Source of the DNA: Amoebophrya sp. A120
Lineage: Eukaryota; Sar; Dinophyceae; Syndiniales; Amoebophryaceae
DNA length: 64,000 nt
Assembly: GCA_905178155.1 (NCBI GenBank)
Contig: CAJINV010000007.1
Span: 814,627-878,626, forward strand
Reading direction: 5' to 3'
How positions within the stretch are numbered: position 1 is the first letter of the stretch; each line of letters opens with the position of its first letter. Made by a program: the position numbers and the translations under genes. Shown piece after piece: positions 56,301-64,000 of the stretch. The notes under the pieces are model-generated. The model did no database searches and was not told where the DNA came from. It was given only the letters and a program-made list of their open reading frames with translations.

Positions 56301-57844
56301 AGCTGCAAGGCGTTTCGCGCCGCCTCTATGTCACAGAAAAAAGCTACCAGGTCAGCACTTTTGGGAAATGCAAAAATAAAAAACTAAAATACGACAGATA
56401 CACAAGTTAGGACGCGTGCTGTCTACAGATTTTCTCTTTTCTGTGTATCTGTAGCTGAACTCATCTAACTTTTGTAATTTTTTTTCTTTGATGCATTTGC
56501 ATTGCATCAAATGTCAATGTGACCCGCTAGCATGATTTTTTTGCTGGATAGTCTCTCCACAGAGCTGATGAAGGAGCTTCCCGTCGTCCTTGAAGAACGG
56601 AATGACGGTGACGCTGCGCAGAAAAGCACCTTGACCTCGCACCGCATTCTGCTCCCCGATAAGCTAAATGCCACCTCCACCCGGGCAGGAGCACTGGATA
56701 GTAGTACTCAGTCGGCGGGTATCCAAGAAAAAAACTGTGTTAGTGTAACTTTCTTTGGCTGACAGAATTACAGATTTGCTCTACATGACAAAGAAAATTT
56801 CACATGCGTGGCTTCTAAGGGAAAGCACACACGAAAAGAGGACTTCGTGGTTGTCTGGCATGACAGGCGTAAGTCTCTTGCATGTTTTGCATCACAGATT
56901 TACACGTACACAGTTTTTTTCTTGCATAGCGGGTGGCCACGACGGAGGCCTGCACAATGTCAATGCAGGAACTGAAGAAGTACGATCGGCTGAGGACGAC
57001 CTCCCGTATGGCAAAATCGACACCCCGCGGTTGCAAAATCCAAAAGTTATACAAGTGCCGACGAGTAAGCAATCGGAATCGATTGCGATTCGTCCACGAT
57101 CTATTCCCCCACCTCCTGCCGCGACCACTATTCCACGAAGTTACTCGCAAGGATCGAATGAATTTACAAGCCGCAACATCAAACGACATGAACTTCTGGA
57201 AAGGCAGAAAAGAGCAACGCATCTTATTGAGAGGAAAGATTCCCCCTCCTCATATCGAAAAGGTATGTAGTTTGTCAAAAAAATTTCCACTACTGATTTG
57301 CGACCACAAATCGTGTCTGTCTTGCAACAGGCGGGCAAATAACTACCCAAGGAGTCCGCCGCGTTGATTTATTTTATGTAGGCGATTTGCAGCAACGCTC
57401 CTGTGCCTTCGAGAAGTACTGGGCAGGCCCCCTCTGGTGCTGCGTTCAGCGCCAACACGACCACAGCACCCCTTTCTATGCCTATGTTGCGCACCAGGTC
57501 CTCCTCGCGACCTGCCTCTAGTACGACCTCACTGACACTGCAAGAAGACAAAACTGATTATGTTGTGTACTACCCAAGAAATCTTTTGATTATGGTATCC
57601 CACGAAAAAAGTGTTACAGTTACACATTTGTAAGGCAATGCAGCAACACAAATGTCCCTGCATGAGAGAGAAAACCTGTCATGCAGAAATCCTACGGGAA
57701 AACACCTATGAGAAGAGGGTCCTATGCATATCCGGCACGACAGAGCTTGTCTGTCTTGCTTGACCTGCAAGACAATGTGTAACTGTAGCACTTTTTTCTT
57801 GCGATATATGGAGAGGCGGGGGGATGTTTCATCTTGGTACGTGA
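53381..57844 (+). CDS. large protein of unknown function, about 6 exons
   Basis: Exons 53381-53642, 53963-54979, 55290-56326, 56556-56719, 56934-57224 and 57835-57844 sum to 927 codons. The start is uncertain: ATG 53381 is the first in this frame, but 53352 has a better context in another frame. The beginning is Cys/His-rich (CRSGHDAELYLHDKECRGIP, HWSCVFAHDTALSTC), followed by LLDDYTWVAEMQAWQHAKLI, long Ser/Glu-rich stretches, FRAFLLQQLALILTDVVAEE-type helices (QFRAFLLQQLALILTDV), LAYLRRFRDLFIQGAKNMAL and PLRPPWFWQDLRFTEMCHD. The end depends on how a nested introner pair at 57225 is spliced; straight removal ends the protein two codons later. No domain recognised. Confidence 0.5.
53643..53957. 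mobile_element. introner family C, strongly diverged
   Basis: Flanks GATTG/AACCG (2 of 5). The left arm AAATATGTCATCTGGGTC is recognisable; the right end is worn. Removing the element plus five bases keeps the frame (HAKLIE-MLRHFF). Confidence 0.68.
54980..55284. mobile_element. introner family A
   Basis: Target duplication TAATA. Removal joins EIIFHRRN to KMNTDLVFKS. Confidence 0.87.
56327..56550. mobile_element. introner, family I relative
   Basis: Starts TATGTCACAGAAAAAAGC, ends TTTTTTTGCTGGATA; flanks GCCTC/GTCTC (4 of 5). Removal joins GVSRRL to STELMKELPV. Confidence 0.74.
56720..56928. mobile_element. introner family E
   Basis: Target duplication GCGGG. Removal joins STQSAG to GHDGGLHNV. 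Confidence 0.86.
57225..57829. mobile_element. introner family F carrying a foreign segment and a nested introner
   Basis: Target duplication CATCT (57220-57224, 57830-57834). The left ~120 bp and the last ~20 bp are family F; between ~57370 and 57580 is sequence absent from other F copies that reads as an open, Ser/Thr/Pro-rich frame. A family E element (57596-57806) is inserted in its right arm. Confidence 0.7.
57596..57806. mobile_element. introner family E nested inside a family F introner
   Basis: Target duplication TATGG, made from the F element's own right arm. Its removal rejoins TTTTGATTATGG to AGAGGCGGGGGGAT, the worn F terminus. Confidence 0.83.
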
Positions 57845-57889
57845 ACTGGAGCAGCTAGCGAAAGAAAAGGATCCGGACAGGGACAGGGT

Positions 57890-58125
57890 TATGGAGTTCT
57901 CAAACGTTACATTCTCAACTGTTACATTAATTTGTCATGCAAAACTACCATCATCATCCACAAGATCAAGCTGCTGCGCATGACAAATTTGCGAAGGGCT
58001 AAACAGCGCCTAAATCTGCGCGGGATTTGTAATGGAATTTTTGCAATCTTCCCTCTTTTGCTTTTGCCATTCCTGCATTGCAGATTCATGTAACAGTTGA
58101 GAATGTAACGTTTGAGAACGCCATA
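57890..58125. mobile_element. introner family B
   Basis: Flanks AGGGT/TGGGT (4 of 5). It lies between the two last genes; removal fuses a helical frame (LVRELEQLAKEKDPDRDR) to VKERALVEEMKK, so the downstream gene may begin upstream of 58156. Confidence 0.84.
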
Positions 58126-58155
58126 TGGGTGAAAGAAAGGGCACTCGTGGAAGAA

Positions 58156-61100
58156 ATGAAAAAGACACAGGAGCTCATATTCCGCAACGACATGAGACGT
58201 GATAACATTAACGTAAGAGACGTTGATCAGCAAATCTATGTCAACACGCAGAAGGCACTGCAAAGATTGCAGGACTACCAAAATAAACGAATTTTACGTC
58301 TCGACCGCCACCTGAAAGGACATGTAGATGTTGCTGGTGGACCAGGACTTTCTACGAATGCAACTACGGTGGACCACGAGCCTCCCCTTGATGGTCGTAA
58401 GGTCGGGGAAATGAATATGAACAAAGACACGTCCATATGCATTGCAGATATGTCCTCTGGGTCCTCTGGAAGATCGCCCGGTTTGTCATGCATGTTTTGC
58501 GTGAACACGTCGCATGATGCCTGTAATGCATGACCTAACATCAGAGATTTAGATTTTTAGAGAACTACAACTACTTTTTACTTCCTGATGCCTATTTCGC
58601 ATGACCAGAAATGCCCCCGCCTCTGCGTAGCACAAACTGGATTCCTCTTCTTGCTGCTCAAGCAATACAATTTTTTTTAGAATCCAAAGACAGCATCTCA
58701 TCACAAGTTGCAACCTTCCAGACCCAGACAACACATTTGCAATTCATAGTCCACAGCATCTTCAGCCCCTCCTTCGGTTGATGTTATCATCCCAGATGAA
58801 AAGAATTCTGCAGTCGAGGGCGTCGACAACCCGAAGGGCCATCAATATGAAGATGAACCTCATGTTGATGTGGATGCAGTACACAATCTCATAAATGGTA
58901 AACCAAGTACGGAACAAAATTATGTCACAACTACCTACGATATCAATTGTAAAAATGTCTGGGTCTAGAAGAATTCATGTTTGTTATGCTTGTCTGGCAT
59001 GACTCTTAAATCTGTCGTGCACGTTACCCAAGAGCTCCGTTTTTCTGTGATGCAGAAGCGCAGTTTGTCATGCAGAAAAGGCTTCACCTAGGAGCTCAGA
59101 AACTTGTCATGCTGAGCCAGCATTTGTAGCCCCATCATGACACGCCACTCAGCATCACAAGTTTCCAGACCCAGACATTTTTGCATTTGATATACGAAAA
59201 CCTGGGTTTTGGCTGGTGCGCAAACGAGACCGGACCGATCGAGTATCATGATGAAAAAATCTCCCTCCCCATATCGAAACGGCACGTCCTCTCCGAAAAT
59301 TTGCAATGCGGATTTGTGGCCACAAATCGCGTCTGTCTTGCAAGAAGGCAACGCCACAGGCTCCGCCGCATTATGCCGGCTGCCTTTGATGCTGGTGGGC
59401 CTACTAGTACAGCATAGACGTTTACTCTGATGCTAAACGGCTAGGCCAGCCCCTCTCTACTCAGGCGCGATATTGGCCTGCAGCCCTTCAGTGCAAGACG
59501 CAGCGGATTTGTGTACGCAAATCCAGCCTCCGAAATAACTTCGTTTCGATATCATGGGGAGGGGGAATTTTTCTTTCTGATATCGAGACAAGACACCTGG
59601 CAATTGCTGGAGATGTCGAGAGACCCAGTGGAAGAGGCGTGCCATTCCTCGATTATGACCTGCTCAAGCGTTACAATCTCAAATCGGCTACCATAGAGTC
59701 TGCTAGGTTCGTTTTGTGTTGCATGATGAGCATGACAGACTCGCACAGCGTTCCACTTTCTGCAATACAAAGCTCGCCAGATTCTAGTAGTGCGAATTGG
59801 GTGGACTCCAGAACTTGTCATGCGCAATCCTGTGGGAGTAGGGTAGATCATGCACCTCTTGCATCACAGATTTCCATATTCCATTGTAACCACTAGAGAT
59901 TGCAAAAGCTGAGCAAGTCATATCGATTCCTCGAAGATTCTGAAAGAAGAGTGCGAAAAGTCGTGCACGGCGAACGAGTGGAAAATACCGGGACTCAGGT
60001 ATCAAAAGGAAAAATCCTCGCTCCCCATACTGACAGGTAAGGTATATTTTTGGAAATTTGTGATGCTGACTTGTGCTCACAAATCGTGTCTGTCTTGCAA
60101 GAAGGCAACTCCGCAGGCTCTGCCGCACTGGCGTGATTGCGCAGGCGGTTTGTCGTGCTGTTAGACCTACAGCGCGGACGTTTTCCATGCTACGCGCCTA
60201 GGCCCCCACAGCCTCCCTACTCACGCCTGGCAATATGGGGCTGCAGTGCTCTCCAGCAAGACAGCTCGGATTTGTGTACACAGATCCAGTGGCAGAAGTT
60301 TCGTATTTGTTATGGGGGGGATTTAGATTTCTCGTTTCCATATCGTGCTGCAGCTGGATGGAGGACGCAGGCCGCTACCAAGGTCCTTCGACTTATGGAT
60401 GTGTCAGGATCGAAATCGACAAAGTCGACAAATTTGCGACGCATAAAATACAGGGCACTGAAGGCCTGTATTGGGGAGCAGGCAAATGAAACCGAGTGTA
60501 AGTCCGTTTAGGGGTAATACACAATGTGCTGCCAAAGTAGCACTACAGGCGGAGTCTTCTTTGCCGAAACAGCATGACAGACTGGCTTTCGGTACTCCCG
60601 AAATTTGTCATGCGCCAGTTGGAAACTGAGGCTCCAACTGCCATCGATTTGGTGCATCACAAATTTTTCGACTTTGATGTCAATTTCGATTCTGAAACTT
60701 CCATACGACTGCCGGGGCTACATGTACTCGAACAATTGTCTCATCTTCGTGAACAACACCCCTACAAGAGTTTCGGAGAGTCACGAAGTAGCGAGCAGAC
60801 AGCCGAGGCCAGGCTGGATTCGCTTTCCCTGCATGAAGAAAGTGGTTTCAAGTTCAACGTCTCCTGCTTATTCGTCCAGTATAATCCCTACGACAGGTAC
60901 TGTCGCTGCACGAGGACCATCATCTTCTGCGAGCCATACTACAACTGCGACGGGACGACCATCATCTTCTGCGAGCCATAGTACAACTGCGACGGGTCGT
61001 GGACCATCCTCTGACACAACGACGACAACATCAACATTAACATCTTCCCCCACGAGGATAACGTCGCAAACGAATATTAAACCATGGGACGAGAGGACCA

Positions 61101-63766
61101 TGCAGATGAACCCCCGTCCCAAGAATGCGACAATCTCGGACGACGACGATCCTGGAGTGCAAGGAGGACAAAAAGACCCCCAGCAGCAGGAAAATGCTCT
61201 CGACAGCCAAGATGGCCAGATCTTCACGGTAGCTATGCTAATGCTCTCGATCGCGCTTGCAGTAATATTTGGTCTTGTCGCCGTCTTTCTCCTGATCTGT
61301 ATTTTTTCGCTGGGTGGATCATGTGGAAGTTGTTGTGCTACGACCTGTATGAAATGCAAAAGCATCGTACTCGTACTAATCGCAGATACGCATGACAAAT
61401 CTGATTCCAAAGATAAATCAGCATGACAAATCCCATTTTCCATTCTAAGGAAATTTGTCATGCGATTTGTACTAGTACGACACTTTTGCAATGCATACCC
61501 TGCACATATTTCTCCTGCGAACTCCCCTGCGTGTGCGTGTGGCGTGATGAGGAGAAGGCTACCGCGCTGAAGGATATTAGTGGTGATAGAGCAGGTCCTC
61601 GAGAAGATAATAGTAACCCACCTGCTGCAAGCCGTGGCGGCCCTCGTGGCCGGGCGAAGGTGAAGACTGCAAGAGTTGAAATGGAGAGAGGGACGACGAC
61701 AACGCCCACTGGAGGTGCCAAAAAGAACGAAGTAGTCGCACCTGCCTCTCGCACCACTGCCAAAAGGGAACAAGTGGGTGAAGCCACGGGAGCTGCAGCT
61801 GCCGCCCGGTACGCGAACTTTCGGAAAAGTTTGAAACTGCATGGGCGGGGGGCGGCCACCGCTAGTACAACCACAGAGGCTGCAAAACGATCAGCTGGTG
61901 ATGTCGCTGCACCAACTACACAAGCTGCACAAGGAAGGGCACCAGAAGTTGTTCCCCTGAAAACGGATGGCGGTGGAACAAACTCAAGTAAAAAAGGGAA
62001 CAAGAAGGTTCAAAGCCATGCTCAATCAACATCGCCATCTTCAGTGGTACCCGCTCAACAACAGCCCCCGCCCAGTAGCCGGCCAAACCTGACGCAACCT
62101 ATGATGATCAACGTGGAGTATGACCACAAGTTGCGGAACTTCCAGGACATGGGCCAACGCAAATTCCTTGTCGGAAATCAGTTTCAGGCCGTTAAAAGTC
62201 GTGCGTTACAGCAAGGAAATGTTGATAATGTCTCGAAGCTTCAGCCACCTGCTGTCAACGGAGCTAGTACTGGTGTAGAAGAAGTACCTCGAAATAAAGA
62301 TGTTGATATGGTCGCTTATGAGGCCTACCTGCAGCAGTATAACCAGAATCAGCTGCATATGGATGTGTCAGGATTGAAATCGACAAAGTTGAAATAACTT
62401 GCCATGCATAAAATGGATGCCAGTTGGAACCCAGTTTCCAAGTGGCGCATGAGAAATTTGGGTAGAGGCGGAATCCAGTTTGTCATGCTGTTTGGGTAAG
62501 GAGGACGCCTTTTGTCATGCTACTTTAGCAGCTCTATTTCTACCCCGCAACAGGCTTACAATCTGCCTCCCTTGCCTACTCTGCAAGACAGGCATTTTGT
62601 GGGTTGCATTTTACGCATGACAAACTATTTCAACTTTGACGATTTCGATCCTGACGCTTCCATACTGCAGCTGCAGCAGCAGCAGGCCCAAGCAGTCGCG
62701 CCGCTCCGCGTCAAGGACCACTCCTACATATGACTTGCTCAAACGTTACAATCTCAAATGTCGTGACAATAGAATCTGGAATTTGTGTTGTGTGATGGGC
62801 ATGACAGACTCGCGCAGCGTTCCACCTTTTGCAATACAAATTTCCCCAGATTGTAGTGGGGTTTGGAGCTCCGGAACTTGTCATGCGCAACCCTATGAGA
62901 GTTGGCTAGATCATGCTCATCATGCAAGACAGATCTCAGATTCTATTGTAACGTTTGAGATTGTAACACCTGAGCGGGTTTTTATACTACACACCCCCCG
63001 CCTTCGTTTTGGATCAGAGACTGGGCCTTGTTGGAGGTACAACTTCTACTGCCGAGGAAGCAGTAGATCGTCGTACTCACAAAGAACAAGAGGACAGCAG
63101 CACAGCTGCAGCTTCGCTCGGTAAAAACTTCGACAACCTGTTTCGTTTGCCGCAAGAGGACCAAGATCAGCTTGCTCACCGCCCCTTGGATGAAAATAAT
63201 TTTAAGCTGCGACTCGAGGATCACGTTGAAAACGACAATGAACGCCAACTCCTTCCTATTAAGAGGAAAAATCCCCCCTCCCCATATCGAAAAGGTATGC
63301 TTCCGGAAATTTGTGATGCTGATTTGCGACCTCAAATCACGTCTGTCTTGCAAAAAGGCAACTCGACAAGCTACGCAGCATTGTGCAGGCGGTTTGTGAT
63401 GCTGATGGGCCTACAGCACGGACGTTTCTCATGCTAGACGCCTAGGCCAGAGCCTCTCTACTTAGGCCTAGTATGGGGCTGCATTCCTCTCCAGCAAGAC
63501 AGATCTTATTTGTGTACGCAAATCCTGCATCAGAAACTTCGTTCTGATATGGGGAGGGGGGATTTTTCCTGTTGATACTTCCTGCGTTTACGTTCTCTCC
63601 TGGTGATCAACATCATTCTGCGCTTACGTTCTCCCCAAGAAACACGACCGTCAAGGACGAGAGAGGCGACGAAACAAATCAGCGGACAAGCACTGATTCG
63701 TCCATGATTTCACCTCGAAATTCTAGCCGCCCGGTGACTTATCCCAACGGAAGACGAGTGTCTTAG
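58156..63766 (+). CDS. single-pass membrane protein with Cys-rich ectodomain
   Basis: Exons 58156-58435, 58754-58940, 59198-59243, 59588-59653, 59928-59999, 60348-60393, 60711-61347, 61503-62357, 62670-62728, 62992-63256 and 63583-63766 sum to 899 codons (898 aa). A coiled-coil N-terminus (TQELIFRNDMRRDNINV, QKALQRLQDYQNKRILRLD) leads to a Cys-rich segment (GFGWCANETG, ILKEECEKSCTANEW, CRGYMYSNNCLIFVNN, WIRFPCMKK) whose spacing recalls PAN/apple-type modules. Then come a Ser/Thr-rich stalk with a doubled GPSSSASHTTTATGR unit, a membrane segment (VAMLMLSIALAVIFGLVAVF), a Cys cluster (CGSCCATTC) and a long basic, Gln-rich tail. It may bind a ligand outside the cell, but no signal peptide is visible in this model, so the true 5' end may be elsewhere. 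Ten introners interrupt it. Confidence 0.6.
58436..58748. mobile_element. introner family C
   Basis: Target duplication GTCCA. Removal joins MNKDTS to TASSAPPSV. Confidence 0.86.
58941..59192. mobile_element. introner family C
   Basis: Target duplication TACGA. Removal joins YVTTTY to ENLGFGWCAN. Confidence 0.86.
59244..59582. mobile_element. introner family F
   Basis: Target duplication TCGAG. Only 46 exon bases separate it from the preceding element. Confidence 0.86.
59654..59922. mobile_element. introner family J
   Basis: Ends TATGACCTGCTCAAGCG / GCTGAGCAAGTCATA; target duplication TCGAT. Confidence 0.86.
60000..60342. mobile_element. introner family F, worn
   Basis: Flanks TCAGG/TCGTG (3 of 5). 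Left end TATCAAAAGGAAAAATCC; the right arm GGGGGGGATTTAGATTTC is degraded. Removal joins WKIPGLR to LQLDGGRR. Confidence 0.74.
60394..60705. mobile_element. introner family A
   Basis: Target duplication CGACT. It is the uninterrupted counterpart of 31164-31778. Removal joins LPRSFD to CRGYMYSNNC. Confidence 0.88.
61348..61497. mobile_element. introner family D
   Basis: Flanks ACCTG/CCCTG (4 of 5). It falls within the Cys cluster just after the membrane segment. Confidence 0.84.
62358..62664. mobile_element. introner family A
   Basis: Target duplication CTGCA. Removal joins YNQNQL to QLQQQQAQAV. Confidence 0.88.
62729..62986. mobile_element. introner family J
   Basis: Ends TATGACTTGCTCAAACG / CACCTGAGCGGGTTTTTATA; target duplication CTACA. 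Confidence 0.85.
63257..63577. mobile_element. introner family F
   Basis: Target duplication CTTCC. Arms AAAAATCCCCCCTCCCC and GGGGAGGGGGGATTTTT. Removal joins NERQLLP to AFTFSPGDQ. Confidence 0.88.
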
Positions 63767-64000
63767 TCTTACAGTTACAACACACTTTAGCAGATTTTTT
63801 TTGAAGGAGAACGCGAATGTGATCTGCATGTTGGGGGCATACAAAAATTCTGCAACAAGAATTGTTCATTGTGCGGAGAAATCGCAAACGACAAAAGCAT
63901 GTATAAAACTACTGAGGTGGCTCCTCGTCACGCGCAACATCTTCTCCCTCACACATGTTGACAGAGCTTGTTTGCGTTGCATCGTAGTTCTGGAAGATGA

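Noticed and set aside
56933-57367. 144-codon frame with MSMQELKKYDRLRT
   Set aside because: It is a shifted reading of the exon at 56934-57224, whose frame is fixed by the upstream introner junction; it would, however, connect to the coiled coil after 57830, so it is kept as an alternative in the findings.

Overview
The window looks like nuclear DNA of an alveolate. The best fit is a syndinialean dinoflagellate of the Amoebophrya type. Three things point there. Every gene I can support lies on the + strand. The genes are cut by dozens of short 'introner' introns with terminal inverted repeats, flanking target duplications and no fixed GT-AG ends, as reported for Amoebophrya. Gene-poor stretches are AT-rich and interrupted by GC-rich minisatellite blocks. 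The organism call is inference; no rRNA, tRNA or organelle marker is present to settle it.

Layout. 1-6170: a tyrosine-recombinase (DIRS-like) retroelement that runs in from the left edge, with a recombinase split by a -1 frame change, an RT-RNase H-methyltransferase-like ORF, and a 159-bp direct repeat behind it. 7120-10384: a membrane-anchored GT32-type glycosyltransferase. 12768-14165: an Asn/Trp/Gln-rich low-complexity protein. 14307-26667: a 25-exon gene of unknown function with a Gly/Pro-rich domain. 26668-30746: no gene seen; contains a GC-rich block. 30747-35553: a 14-exon basic protein of unknown function. 36864-38010: Mago nashi, an exon-junction-complex core protein. 39269-42511: a membrane-anchored short-chain dehydrogenase. 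43407-57844: large, poorly recognisable ORFs (at least five models; some may belong to one gene). 58156-63766: a single-pass membrane protein with a Cys-rich ectodomain.

The dominant feature is the introners. I read 68 elements of about 145-430 bp (a few longer because of insertions) in about ten families named here by their ends: A (TATGGATGTGTCAGG), B (TATGGCGTTCTCAAACG), C (TATCAAATGCAAATATGTC), D (TATCCTGTGCAAAAGTATCG), E (TATCCCACGAAAAAAGTG), F (AAAAATCCCCCCTCCCC near the end), G (TATCCTGAGTAAAAACG), H (TATGAGAGTGCACA), I (TATCACACAGAAAAAAGC), J (TATGACTTGCTCAAACG), plus single copies. Each starts TA and ends with its inverted copy, usually ATA. In 49 of 68 the five bases on the two sides are identical, and 13 more differ at one base. 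Removing each element plus one 5-bp copy gives intact reading frames: the summed exons of seven complete models (773, 324, 635, 206, 523, 796 and 898 aa) are all divisible by three, and the Mago product aligns without gaps to its conserved family across both junctions. A second class of seven introns has GT-AG ends with a GTATA donor.

Several elements carry later insertions: GC-rich blocks at an internal TTTGTCATGC/GCATTACAAA motif, an A-tailed retroposed segment, and one introner inside another. The genes do not form an obvious pathway; what unites them is invasion by the same intron-forming elements, including the gene for a splicing-linked factor (Mago). Coordinates and element counts are hand-read and may be off by a base or so.
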